Shown here one piece after another: positions 48,601 through 60,225 of a stretch of 64,000 nucleotides of DNA (positions are counted from its first letter, which is position 1; each line of letters begins with the position of its first letter). This DNA is from Takashimella koratensis (lineage: Eukaryota; Basidiomycota; Tremellomycetes; Trichosporonales; Tetragoniomycetaceae), in the NCBI GenBank assembly GCA_003116875.1, contig BCKT01000004.1:642201-706200 (forward strand), read 5' to 3'. The notes beneath the pieces were generated by a model. The model was not told where the DNA came from and did not search any database. It worked only from the letters and a program-made list of their open reading frames with translations. The translations under genes and the position numbers were made by a program.

Positions 48601-49914
48601 ACCTCTGAAGCCGCTCTCTACAGCCGTCACGTAAGTCATACAGTTTTGGGACATGGTATCTGACTTCAGCTTCATCCCTCGACCTCACGACATATCTGTC
48701 AAATTCTCGCCCGCCTTGGAAGCATATGTGGGCGTGTCTGTCCCCTTGACCATCATCGTCACCAACAACGATGACCGGGCTCTCGAAGCGCGTTTATCTG
48801 TTTTCCTACAGCCTGGCGAAGACGATGATGGTAAGTCCAACCCCAAAAAGATCATTGTCTGATGTCAGACTCCACCATCGAGTTTGCCTCGGACAAGTCG
48901 CAGACCCTCTTGAAAGATATTCACCTTGGTGCACTCTTGCCCAAAGCCCAATCCGAGACCGTCGTCATCTTGCGATGTGGTCGAGCTGCAGTTAAAACGA
49001 TCGATGTCTCGCTCCAATCTGAAGTAGCCGAGGCTACGCCTTCGTCTCCAGGCGCATTCCCGCGTAGCGAGGAAGCGAGTGATACCATTTCTATTCCTGT
49101 TCAGCTGCCGTTCGCGAGCTCGACCAGTATCAGATACCCGCCTAACTCGAAAGGGTGGAGTGGGGAAGCTGTCATGACGACGGTATTATCTGTCCCGGGG
49201 ACCAATCCCCTAATCATTGAGAAGATGGACATTCAAGTAGAGGTGAGCGATTTCTTTGTCGACATACGCTGATATCAGGATGAGAGCGTCGAACTTCTTT
49301 CATCGTCATCGAGCATAGCCAAGTTCCCTCAAAGTGAGTAGTCTGTACTCGAGTCGAGACTTGGGCTAATCATGCCAGCTTGGGACTCGACGACATCATA
49401 CTCGCTGTCCACCTTGTTCAATATCCGGGGCACGCGGCGGCCATCAGCCATTCCCCCCTCATCAGCAGCTATCATCATCACCTGGCGCCCTGGCGATCTC
49501 CCCGAGTCCGAAGCATCGATTCAGAGTCGAGTCGAACTCCCACCCCTCACGCCACCACCTCGCGAGTCTTTCGTCTCCGCAATTATCGCCTCACCGCCCA
49601 CTGTCAACCTGCACCAGCCGTTCCCCGTCATGCTCAGGTTCTCGAACAGTCATCCGTCCGAGCCGGCGTACATCTCAGCGCACGCCGAGACGGCAGACGC
49701 CTTTGTCTGGACTGGGTCGAGGGCGATACGTGTGGCCCCCTCTGTTCCCGCTGGTGGCGTGGTCGAGCTGGATATGGAAGTCACAGCCGTCGGCGGGACA
49801 GGATGGTATACGTTACCTTTGGTGAAAGTGTGGGAAGGTGAAGGTGGAGAGAGGAGAGAAGTCCGTGTGATCGATCAGAGCGAACGTGCAGGTGCTGTTC
49901 TTGTCCGACCGTAG
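45612..49914 (+). CDS. TRAPPC11: TRAPP complex subunit TRAPPC11 (Foie gras/Gryzun protein)
   Basis: A subunit of the TRAPP III complex for ER-to-Golgi/autophagy vesicle tethering and Rab1 activation. The start at 45612 is the short exon MNSYPLE, spliced to FLTHPQPLMFVAGLL, matching the family N-terminus. Exons 45612-45632, 45686-46081, 46121-46505, 46545-46996 and from 47032 are in phase; further exons continue to the stop at 49914. The Foie-gras domain (residues of about 46700-47800) holds the RTLSPAGWAVRYDWKAGWFAEVRGEYDVARRHYEDCW block, RRFGDLSRGWGIGEETFEYWSWTARQ and SPAYYFYSAACCSIERKLRYEEAV. The C-terminal Gryzun region (48220-49914) has beta-rich repeats with a final PTVNLHQPFPVMLRFSNSHPSE segment. 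About 1,170 residues, as in the human protein. Confidence 0.9.
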
Positions 49915-50381
49915 TCAGAGCGAACAAAGAACCATAGCGTGAATCTCGACGTGATACATCTTCTTTGCCTCGTTGACTAGGGGTTACGACTGTATACTGG
50001 GAGAGTGAGGCGGGAGAAAAGCGGGGACGGTGACCACAAAGTCGTTTATCTGAACCAAAAAGCCCCAAGGCTGGCTGAATGAGAAGAAGAACCGAGGGCC
50101 AAAATACGACTAGCTACCGACAAAATACTAAGTGTAGCCAAGGTGGAAGAAATCACAACGCTGAAGGAGAAGAACGAGAGACACAGAATTCACACTCGCC
50201 GATCTAAGAGAGAAGGGCGGATCTTGACCCAGGACATGAGAGGAAGAAGAGGGAAGGGTATGAGGGTAAGGACGATAAGGAAAAGGGGAAGGATGGGAAG
50301 ACATCATTAGAGTGCTGAGCCGGGTTCGCGCTCGGGTCTGTCCTTGTAAGCGACGAATAATCTGCCAGCCCAAGTGCAAAC

Positions 50382-52226
50382 TCACTGTGATGATTGTTGT
50401 TGAGGGTACGAGTGTTGTCTTAATGGACTCGCCCGCATCTCGATACTGTCTTTATGCTGCGGCGACGCCCCGGCTCCTGCTGGTTGATTATGACCCGTGA
50501 AATCGAGTTCAGACGCTCTCCAGCCTCCTCGACCACCGAGGTTGGCCATTCCTCCTCCCTCCATAATTTGAGCCTCGATATCCTGTCCTGTCCGACTGAT
50601 CACGCCCGTTCGGTCACTCGGTGTCGCAGGTCGTGATGGCCGTTCAGCCCCGTCGTGCGCGCCACTGCTGGGTGCGAGGTGGGTCGCTTTCGTCGAGGGG
50701 ACAGAGCTGGAGACGGCAGTCCCGCTCGAAGTCGTCTGGTTGGTTGGTGGCGCGGGATGGTAGTATGACCGTCGTTGCGCCCGGGTGTAGTCGAACACGG
50801 TAAAGCTAAGCGTAGGGCGTCAGTGAAGCACCGTCGCACAACTCAATAAGTACTCACTGTTCCTCTATCATCCGCATCTCTGGTGTCATTCCCTCAAAGT
50901 CGGCGTCGACTTTACGTTTGCGCGCTTTCAGTGGGTTCTCCTCCAGCAAGAGCTCCTCGAGCTCGTGAGTAGCATCAAAGTTGGCTCGTTTCGACTACCA
51001 CGGTCAGCTCAATATGACAACTGGTATGGGCCCACTCACATCGGGCTCAAACGGCGGCACGACTTCTTTCCGGTACATTGCCTCCCAGTCGATCCCTCGG
51101 AACCACGGGTGCGCTTTTATATCGTTGAACCCTCCACCACCTGGTCTGTACCCGAGCCGCTTGTTTGGATCCCGCTCAAGGAACTAACCGTCAGCGACGA
51201 CTCGATAAGTCAACTCACTCCTCGGACGGCGTGCATGCCCTCGGTCGAGCATTTCCCTGGTGCATCGTCAGGCCAGGTCAAGGGCTCGTGGAGGATCGAG
51301 TTGGTGAGTGCTGTGTTGGTCCGTCCTCGGAATGGCCGCTTGGCAAACAAAAGTTCGTATGCCAGGATGCCCAATGACCAGAAATCGACCGGCGCCGAGT
51401 AGCCTTTCTTGGTCAAGACTTCGGGGGCTGGAACATGATCAGTCGCGTTCAAGTTGATCAGCCTGGACGTACCCATGTAGGCCATACTACCTGCCACACC
51501 CGTGAGCAGTCTCCGCTCGGAGAAGTGGACGGCAATGTTAAAGTCTGTGATGTGCGCGTGGCCCCTCTCGTCAAGGAGAATGTTGTCGGGCTTGAGATCA
51601 CGGTGTACTATCCGCTTCGAGTGCAAGTAGTCGACGGCCATTGCAATCTCGGCGACATAGAACCGAACGACCTCTTCTGGCATCGCCCCTGCTCTGTCGA
51701 GATGGACTGCAAGGTCAGCAGGACTCCCCAAGACAACTCACATCTAAGGTCACCTCCAAGCATCAGATCCAATACGAAGAAACAGTTCTCATCGTCTTGG
51801 AACGCATATCGTAAGTTGACCACAAACGGGTGATCGATCTGGACCCACGATCAGAGTTGTTCGACGATCAATGCTCGGCGTAGAACTCACCTCCTCCAGC
51901 AGTCTGCGCTCCTGTATGATATTGGCGACTGCTTTCATCTTGACGCATTTCGCCTTGTTGATGTATTTGAGAGCGAACAATGTCTTCGAGTGCTTGTGCT
52001 GAACCACGCGGACCTATGGAGTGAGCACGGTTCACCTCTGCGCCTTACCTTGCCGAAAGCTCCCTTGCCTACGCTTCGTAGCAAGAAGAAGTGGAAGAGG
52101 TTCACCTCGGCGTCAAAGTCGATCGCCTAGACACGATCAGCAGGTGGTCGACCCAGTCTGGTCTCATGCGGAAATGCTGCGATGAGGAAGGAGACGTACC
52201 TCGGGCTTGCAGCACGCCGCACCCAT
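50382..52226 (-). CDS. YANK/STK32-type AGC protein kinase
   Basis: A Ser/Thr kinase of the AGC group, YANK branch. The first exon (52200-52226) encodes MGAACCKPE, likely N-myristoylated at Gly2 and palmitoylated at the Cys pair, which targets it to membranes. The domain has AIDFDAEVNLFHFFLLRSVGKGAFGKVRVVQHK, ALKYINKAKCV, FFVLDLMLGGDLR, HRDLKPDNILLDERGHAHITDFNIAVHF, GSMAYM and the APEVLTKKGYSAPVDFWSLG block. The DFG triplet is DFN, as in human STK32A/B/C, so it is family-typical and does not by itself suggest inactivity. After the kinase core come PGKCSTEG and GIDWEAMYRKEVVPPFEPD (AGC extension), then a Ser/Pro-rich tail to 50382. Alternative splicing could extend the C-terminus to about 50307. 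Confidence 0.88.
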
Positions 52227-54885
52227 CTCGGCTTGACCTGGAAATGTCTACCGTCTGCGACTGAAGCGAGGGTCTGGATAGCGGTAACTGTTCCGGCTAC
52301 TCGACGAACTTGAAAGGCGAGTCGAAGGGGGTAGAAGGTGGAGGGAATCTGAAGAAACAAAGACAATCTTGAGCGAGAATGGGACGAGCGGCGAGAGGGT
52401 GCGAGACGAGGTAGGGAGGGATCAACAGTAATGACAGGACGCGATGGAGTTGCTGGACGCGTTGATATCGTCACTGTAAGACGAGCCTGTGGATGGCGAG
52501 TGGGGAAAAAAGATGGGGGGATGGAGGGATGGAGGGTCAGAGATGTAAAACAATGGATGATGAGAAGATGGATGATGATGCCAGGGGGTTGGGCGGTTTC
52601 GAGTGGGGGATGAGATGGGATGGGAGGGGCCGCGAGTGATGTCGAGTGATGGGATGGGATGGGCAGGATAGAGGGTAGGGAGGTAAAGAGACACTCTGCT
52701 TGTCACCTCTCTGTCCGCCCGCCCGGACCCCCTGGGTAGTCGCGCTTTCCTCTTTCCTCTTCCTCTTTCTGCCTCGTCCCAAAAGCGCCCCGGGCGTCGA
52801 GTAGCACGTTGCCCTCGGCTCGGGGCTTGTCTCCTGTCTCCTGTCTCCTCCCTATCGCCTGATCCTGATTTGATGCAACCAGACTAGCGCAACCACTCAC
52901 CAAAGTCGAGGATGACAGGGAATCGGGTCGAATGGCACCGTCTCACCCAATCGTCGATGAATCCGGCCTCGCTTTCACTCCTCGACCTGCGTCTGCGTCT
53001 ATCGCGCTCGCTCCCTCGCTTCGCCTCTCTCTCTCTATACCCCTCCCGTGTCTGCTTTAGCGGATCTACCGAGGATCCCTTTCAGTCTTCGCGACTCCTT
53101 TCTTCTCCTCTCCGCCTTTTGTTCCTGGCCGCCGTCTCGTGGAGCGCGTGGTGGAAAGGTGTGAACGGAAGGTTGGTGTCGAATGATGCGGTAGTGGTAC
53201 TGGTACGGCGCAGTCGACAATGAAATTCCGGACGAGTCGGCGTGCGGAACTTGGACAACGTCGGCAGGCAAAGGGAGGATCGGTGAATGGGAACTGAGGT
53301 GACGGGTGATTGGTGTCGACGGGCAGGTACAAGGTGGTGATGGATAGACTAGGTCAGCAAAGGTATCCTCGGTCGCAGACGCAGATGGCTGTTCGTATCG
53401 AGCTCGGCCGTGACGGTGACGATGACGGGGATGAAGGACCCAAGGGATGGAGGATGGATGGCAGGTGGACGGGGATTCGGCAAGGAGGGGAGGATAGGTT
53501 GGGATGGGTGGACAATGAATGGGGCAGGGGTAAGCAGTCAAGGTTGAGAGGAAAAGAGGAGTAGAGGACAAGAGGATATCGCAGTAGACAAGGAGCGTCG
53601 TACTCTGCCTCGACCAGTCCCAGATCAACAGCATCCTGACCTGAGATGCCAAGCCCTCATTCGTGCTCACCTGTTGCGGGATTGGCAAGCGGACAGTCGT
53701 GTGAGGGACCTGACTTGCTACTGGGATGGATGGATATACCCTGCCTTGAGATCTGGGTCGGGAGGACTGGTGGTGTTTACGTTTACCGGTGGATCCCTCG
53801 CGCGATGGTCCCCTCGAGTCGCAGGTAGGTTGGTCGTGGCAACAACGGTCGAGTGTGCTGAGTAATGGTGATCTTGGTCTACTGTAGCATTCTACTTTGC
53901 AGGACAATAACGCATATGAGACCCCGTGCAGAGGCTGGTGTCCCGTGTCCTTGTCGAGGACTGAGCTGGGATGTTGTTGTGCCTCGCCCTCCTGCAGCGA
54001 TGCCGGGTCGCCAGTCTCCCTCTGTGGCTGCTCGCTAGCCGTGTGCTCCCTCCCCCCTCCCTCCCCCCACTCGCTCTGGCCCTGCCCCTGGCTACAGCAG
54101 CTGGCTAGTACCCAAGATTTAACCTCTCAGGGCAGAGACTCACGGCGGCAGCGCAGAGGATAGACCCGGCTCAGGTTCAGCAGGTCAACCTCTGGTATTT
54201 TATTTTATTTCCTATTTCCCTATCCCCTCTCTGCCTGCTCTCAGCGACCCCTCCCCTGTCTGCCCAATGCTCCCTTCCCCCCTGGGCGTTTTTCCAGTCC
54301 ATGCATGGCCACCACTTAGTCGCAAAACAATACGACCACACGGCTCACTGCACTAGGGTCGTGTTTCCGATTATCCGCCGGATCTTATTGTCCTGTCGCT
54401 TTCGTCTTACCCCTGTTGATCCTTGGCCACTCACTCCTTCTGACTGCCGTTCCTGCAGTCGTTCTTGTAGCATACAAGCAGGCAGCATCCTGGCATGCTC
54501 GGGAAAACAACATGAATCTGTGGGTCGGACTCTACTTTGCTTGCTCCCCATGCTTTGGCTGAACCAACTGAATAGACTCCTCATCCACGGCTTGTGCTGC
54601 TGACAATTCAAAAGCCACTGTTGCTTTTCAGTCGCTGCCATTTCCGGAACACAACCCAGACATATGGCTCCGATGGATGCCGACATCGGTGGTCGATCAT
54701 TGCGCTATAATGTTCCACTCTCCCATCGAGCGCCAGCTAGTCACCATGTGCGACGTTTTGCCTGCATGGGAGAACCAGCATCATACATCTCATCATATCT
54801 CGACTGCTTACGTTGCCAACCTTCAATGCGTCTTGTCTACATGGTAAAAGAAACGAAACAACTCGTCCACTAGGGTCCTCGGCTC
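52227..54885. other. 2.7-kb stretch without a clear gene
   Basis: This lies between the YANK kinase start (52226, minus) and the PRE3 stop (54886, minus). The half near the kinase is C/T-rich on the minus strand, like leaders elsewhere, so a long kinase leader or promoter is likely. An uninterrupted 290-codon minus-strand frame (53035-53907) has low-complexity composition and no family resemblance. The half near PRE3 includes C/T-rich runs (about 54045-54080) and a T/A stretch (about 54197-54215). No tRNA or rRNA was recognised. Confidence 0.55.
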
Positions 54886-55990
54886 TCATGCAGCAATAGC
54901 CACGTTGGGACCACTGGCAGCGCCCAACACCTCCTTGCCCTCCCAGAACCGCGGCAGCTCGTTGCCGGGGATAAAGTGGCGCTCGACTTTGTCTTTGGTG
55001 ATGACGCACATGCGGATGCAGCCACCAGAGGAACCGTCTCGTGCCATTGCCAACGCGAGGGCTGTTTAGTGTTAGACGCGGTCTTCCTTGACACAAGTCC
55101 ACATAGTGTATTTCGAGACTCACTGTTCTTCACAAACTGAACAGTCTCGGCCTCTCCCCAGCCATCGCGGTAGGTCGCGTCACAGTAACCGTATACGTAT
55201 GTGGAACCAGAACCTAGGAAGATGTTAGCGACAAGTACACACCGCATGTTCGTCCGCAGTTGCAAAAACGCAAGCCAGACGCTCACCGCCGATAGCCCAT
55301 GGCTGCTGGAACATGCCTCCTCCCAATGGGATGTTGTACACGCTCCCTCCGCGCTCCTTGTCCCAGCCGGCGACGATGATACCCGCGCTCAACTGGTCCT
55401 TGTTGTTGTAGCAAAGTTTCTCAAACAAGGCAGCCGCAGTGGCGACGGGTAGGGGCTCGCCGTAGACGGACGAGTAAACCTGGGCGTGTTGGTGAACAAT
55501 GTCGGCGATAGCCTGGGTGTCGGCAGCAGAGCCGGAACGGCAGCAGTAGATCCGGTCGTGAATGTGAGTGAGCTTGTCGGTGACACGGTTGGCCTGAGGG
55601 AGGGAAACGTCGGGCGCGGTCAGTCATCGATTCTCCGCAGCAGAAGAATGTCAGGGGGGTGGAAAGTGATTGCAACGAAAAGGAAAAGACTTACGATGTA
55701 GGATCCTGTTGTCGTTCGTGTGTCCGCGCCAATGACGACACCTCCTTCAAACTGAACGGCCATGATAGAAGTCTGGACGAGAAGGGTTAGCAATGTGCTT
55801 TATACATGCTACGATGTGGATCTCCATCTCTCCAAAAGTCCTCAGCCTCGCAATGAGGACTCCGAGAAGCAAAGTAGGGACGATATTGGGTCGCGAACGG
55901 TGCTAAACCAGGCGGAGTCTCTCAACTTACACCGAGGTTGACCTCGCCCTGCTTGAGGTGGGTGATATCGACCGAGTTGATGCGATCCAT
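54886..55990 (-). CDS. PRE3: 20S proteasome beta-1 subunit Pre3 (PSMB6 type)
   Basis: The catalytic beta-1 (caspase-like) subunit of the 20S core. The precursor starts [20 protein letters not shown]. The next exon begins at T of [20 protein letters not shown], so the pro-peptide is 20 residues and Thr1 follows Gly, as in yeast Pre3. Beyond that lie [54 protein letters not shown] text, [41 protein letters not shown] and [15 protein letters not shown]. Catalytic Thr1, Asp17-equivalent and Lys33-equivalent positions are present. The end at 54886 is the TGA after ANVAIAA. Five exons. The divergent partner is the unknown gene at 56946. Confidence 0.96.
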
Positions 55991-56945
55991 GGCGGCGGGA
56001 GGTGTAGGTGTGAGGGTGGGAAGAGGTAGAGACGGGGAAGAGGTGGTGGGTAGAGGAGACAACGGTGACGACGAGGATCCAGGTCGAGCGAGGGTCGAGA
56101 CGAGTAACGCGCAAGCGCTGATGAGATGGCGCACGTGAGGATAGCGTGGGACCACGTGGCAGACAGACCAGATCGGGAGATGGGAAGGGAAAATTGCCGA
56201 ATGTGGCGGGATTGTCAGAGCGAGGGGTTGAAGGGGTTGAAGGGGTTGCTGTGTGGCTGCTGCGGAGAAAGAGGGGAAGGCAAGGGAAGCATGGATCACC
56301 AGCCAGGAGACATATACACACACACACACATACACACACACAACGCCCAGGCTGGCCAGAGCCAATCGCAAACATCGTCATCACCATCACCATTACCATC
56401 CTTCTCAAGTCACCCTCCATCCCTCCTCCATCCCTCCATCTCTACCTTGTACATCCTCCACTCCTCACTCCGCAGGCTTGTTCATTGCCTCTTCATCATC
56501 GTCATCGCATCACTCTTCGCATCCATTCATCACCGCCCAACAACTCTTCATCGCCAGCAGCAAGTCGCATAATCCCCGTCCTCTTCTCCCACTTTGCAAC
56601 ACCACTTGACGACACCATTCCAGCGCGGTACCGAACCACCTCCAATCTCACTTCAAGGAACACTTCGACGCGACGTATCCCCTCTCACTCAACTTCCCTT
56701 TCCACTCATCCATCATTTCGGTCGCTTTCCCTTTCCCTGGCATCGCATCGTCTATTTTAGTCACCGCTGCTTGCTGGTCGTCAACTCGCCGCCTCGCACT
56801 CGCTCACTGGAACCTGACCCGTTGATATTCAAACTTTCCAATCCTCATAAACATTACCACCTCCACACTACCATTCTTTCACTTCCATCAAACCTCTCAC
56901 ACTGCCCATCCCTTCTTCCCTCCCTCGCATCGTCACCCTCGCGCC
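55991..56945. promoter_or_regulatory. Divergent promoter, PRE3/unknown gene, with two CACGTG sites
   Basis: A 0.95-kb stretch with CACGTG cores at 56132-56137 and 56153-56158, a CA microsatellite and a long C/T-rich leader before 56946. No gene was seen. Confidence 0.55.
56313..56342 (+). repeat. (CA)n microsatellite
   Basis: A short CA run interrupted by TA lies in the divergent promoter between PRE3 and the unknown gene. Confidence 0.9.
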
Positions 56946-58021
56946 ATGCTCTCGCCGACGGGCAGCTCCAAATCGTACGCGCCGTTAAACGATGACGCAC
57001 AAGGTCCGTTGACGACCACGGCGACGCGGACAGGTGCAATCGTCTACTCGAAACGGTTACCGAGCGCAGGGTCAAACTCGAGCTCTGACCGACCGGCCGA
57101 CCCCTTGAGATCGGAGAGCGAAGAGACGCTTTCCCCCTTGCCTTCGGATAGGCGGGGCAACGAAGAGGATGGTGACTTGGGGAGCATACGAAGAGCTTCG
57201 CGCAAGGGGAAAGAACGAGCTTGGGACCCCGAGCGAGGTGATCCGGTCGCCGAGGACAGTGGTTACCCTCCTACCAACGAGGATGAGGACGAGGAGAGGA
57301 AGATTCAAGAGGTAGGTGTTGACGCTGGTTGGGCGGGCAAGGCAAGGGATGGTCCATCTCGTTGCTGACTTGTTCAGCATCTGGCTCAATTCGCTGCTCG
57401 AGATATGGCAAAACGACGAGCGGCGCGCTTGTCAAGACAGCTCCCCCCATCGCCCGATCCCAACGCGCTATACCAAACAACGTCAGGCTCGTCAGGCGGT
57501 ACTTCTAGTCGGCGGCCACTATCGACTATAAGCGAGTCGTTTGGAGGCGGGAAACGTAACAGCATTATGGGCGCCGTTAGCAGTGTACTGGGTACGAAGA
57601 GGGAGGACAAGTGGGACGGTGATGTGCGTGCAGTTTCTATTGTCCATCTAATTGTCAACTGTCATCATGAAGCTGACGATCCTTCCTTCTCTAGCTCCCT
57701 TTGACGGCTACGAGTGGATACCAAAATCCATACGACCCTCCCGCGTACCCACCGACTCCAAGAATCACGACCTCCCCAGCGATGACGAGTAGTCCTCGGA
57801 TGGGCAACCCACCACCTCCTTTAGCATCACCAACGTCACCTGTGGAAGGAGGGTTTACGTATGGCGGGCCAGCATGGCGTGGAGGCGCCGCGGCGATTCC
57901 AACGGGTCAGCAGGCGCCAGTACGGGAAGAAAAGTGGTGGCATTCGCTATGTGCTTGGGGTGACGATTTGGATGGAGGACATGGGGAGGATCAGTCGGGA
58001 AGGACGAATCCGTTTGAGTAG
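56946..58021 (+). CDS. Unknown protein with C-terminal WWHSLCAWG motif
   Basis: I do not recognise this 312-residue protein. Three exons are in phase: 56946-57311, 57378-57623 and 57695-58021. The N-terminal half is Ser/Asp/Glu-rich and disordered-looking. A helix-forming stretch HLAQFAARDMAKRRAARLSRQ begins exon 2, then Ser/Gly-rich text with the segment NSIMGAVSSVLGTKR and Pro-rich text (YPPTPRITTSP). The last 30 residues are EEKWWHSLCAWGDDLDGG, then HGEDQSGRTNPFE. This compact aromatic and acidic tail ends in an NPF tripeptide near the C-terminus, which in other proteins binds EH domains of endocytic adaptors. That interaction is an inference from the motif. Confidence 0.72.
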
Positions 58022-58949
58022 GTGGGAGGTGGGAAGTGGGGCGAGTCATGCAGCATGGGGACAGTGCTATAAACTGCACTCGGAGAAGTTGGTTTCTGCA
58101 AGAACGTTGTTAGATTCGGCAACGAGAAGCGCCAGGTACTCGATTGTGCAGTCGTCGCAATCCTTGACCGGCTGTCCCTCCTTGGTTGTTTGGACCTTGT
58201 ACCTTCACGGATCATAGAAGCCAAGACACCGAGGGTGCCCGTCTTTCTCATCCGCGGACGTTGGATGTTGGAGTAGATGTACAGTAATCATGTCGACATA
58301 TGACATCTGCAATGTATCGTATACAGCACCTAATTACGGTGACTCGCGTGTCTCGCCAATATCATGACTGGATGTACAGTCAGATTCGTCTCGTCTCATC
58401 TGGGTGGGGTTGGCACCTGGGCCGAGGAGGAAAAACCCGGTCGGGGAAGAGTTTAGGCTAAACCGCTGAACTAAAGGTGGGTCGAGTCATTCTACGGCCC
58501 GTCCTGTCCCTGACCCACAGTCATTTCTGCGTTTCGTTTCCCACTGTACAGTCGGTCTTGTGACAAAGGCCTTGGCGACTCCAACGGATCCATGATCCAT
58601 CCTTACTCATCTCATCTCGTTCAATCAACCTCCGTCTTGTGTTACTACCCGCTCCGTGTCCCATAGCCCTCTTACTCGGTCCTCTCGATTAGTATAAAGG
58701 CTTACCGTTGTGGGTTACATCATCATGTCTTGGTTTCCCCCTTTAAGAGATTGAAGATTGCAGTAATAGAAAGAAAGGTAGACCATAGATCTTCTCCACT
58801 CGACCACACCTCCTTGCGTACCTACCCTCTCGCCCCTCTTTGTGCCATATAACCGTACCCACCTACTCTGGTCCCAATTCTCCCCTTCCCCTTGTCGATA
58901 CGACCTTCCACACCAACCTCAGTTACTCGCTCCACCTCCAACGACAACG
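58022..58949. other. 0.93-kb intergenic region
   Basis: Between two plus-strand genes. No coding frame with support; C/T-rich before 58950. I looked for but did not find a tRNA. Confidence 0.6.
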
Positions 58950-60021
58950 ATGAGAGAGATCCAAGCGGCCGACACGACGTTCGCCACGATCGGCGCGATC
59001 CTCTGGTCGATTCAGGTATGTTCCCGTCCCTTCCTATCTCTCCTTGTTGCTGATAGCTCGATCAGGTCATCCCTCAGATTGTCAAGTCCCACCGAACGAA
59101 GAGCACCGAGGGTCTCTCTCCCCTTCTCATGTTGTGAGTTTCTCTCATCTGACTAGCTACTCGGTCTACCTTCGACCCGCTAACCATGACTCAGCATTTG
59201 GGCGCTCGCAACTTGTTTCCAAGGCGCCTATTTGATCGCACAACGCTCTAGCATTCCTCTCCAGATCCAACCTCAATGCTTTGGTTTCTTCGGCGCTGTC
59301 TCTTGGGCTCAATGTCTTCGCTACGGTAAAAAATACTCTATCACCAAGACGCTGTTGTGTCTCTTCTCCTTCTTCATCTTTTACGCCGGATTCGAAGTCG
59401 GCAGTGTGTACGCGCTCTGGGTGAGTTTTGGATTGGATTCAAACCACGCGGAGCCTCTAGCTGATAAAGTTGTAGGCTGGCCAGAGGAACGGGACCGAAG
59501 CGCCCATGTTGGCGTATGGCTGGATCGCATCCGCTCTCCTAGCAGCAGGCTTAATGTGAGCATTCTCAGCCCCTCATCCACTGATACCCTACTGACGAGC
59601 ACTACCAGCCCCCAGTACTTTGAAATATACAAACTTGGCGAAGTCATCGGTATCTCCTTATTATTCATGGCCGTCGATATCGGCGGCGGTGTCTTCTCTT
59701 TCCTCAGTCTCTTCTTTCGCGACACTTTCGACTACACTGCCTTTGTAAGCCCTCCTCCCCGCCCCTCAAACTCTTTCCATGCCGAAGCATACGCTGAACA
59801 CTCCTCTTATTCAGGTCCAATATGCTTGCGTTGTCGTACTCGATTCGGTCGTTGTGATTCTCGCTTTCATCTTGAACCCGCGTGCGAAGAGGCGCCGCGA
59901 ACAAGAGCGCCTCGATACGGAGAAGGCAGCTGCGGCCGCAGCAGCTGGCTCGGTCCCTTCCACTGCGGTCGGATCGACATTCACCATCGAACAGCCTGTC
60001 ACTGTCCAATCCGATACCTAA
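58950..60021 (+). CDS. PQ-loop repeat membrane protein
   Basis: A seven-transmembrane protein of the PQ-loop/SWEET-like superfamily, probably in an endomembrane. Exons include 58950-59015, 59066-59133, 59195-59420, from 59476, one from about 59609, and the last to 60021. The first PQ motif is in VIPQIVKSHRTKSTEGLSPLLM (exon 2), and the second is in IPQYFEIYKLGEVIGISLLFMAVD, the paired signature of lysosomal-type PQ-loop proteins. Membrane segments include FATIGAILWSIQ, IWALATCFQGAYLIA, LCLFSFFIFYAGFEVGSVYALW and VVVLDSVVVILAFIL. A charged, Ala-rich cytosolic tail ends SDT. Family members transport basic amino acids or act as receptors; the substrate here is unknown. Confidence 0.87.
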
Positions 60022-60225
60022 AACCGATCCTACCCTTGTCCGATCGTATCTTTCTGATACTCGGACCTATAAAAACTGCCTCACAAGCTACTTTACGACG
60101 CGTTCGACGCATCATTATTTAAGTCATTTTTGCACACATCAACACATCTCATTTATAGACCTATCAATTAGTCATGCCCACGTCAACGCCCATGCATAAT
60201 GATACTCCTTGGAACTTGGGCTTCG
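60022..60225. other. 204-bp convergent gap
   Basis: The 3' regions of the PQ-loop and DUF2237 genes face each other. AT-rich; no gene. Confidence 0.6.

Noticed and set aside
54154..54194. CAGAGG...CCTCTG inverted repeat followed by a T/A-rich run, possible tRNA or terminator
   Set aside because: Only a 6-bp stem over a 29-nt loop. No tRNA arms or GTTCRANNC box.
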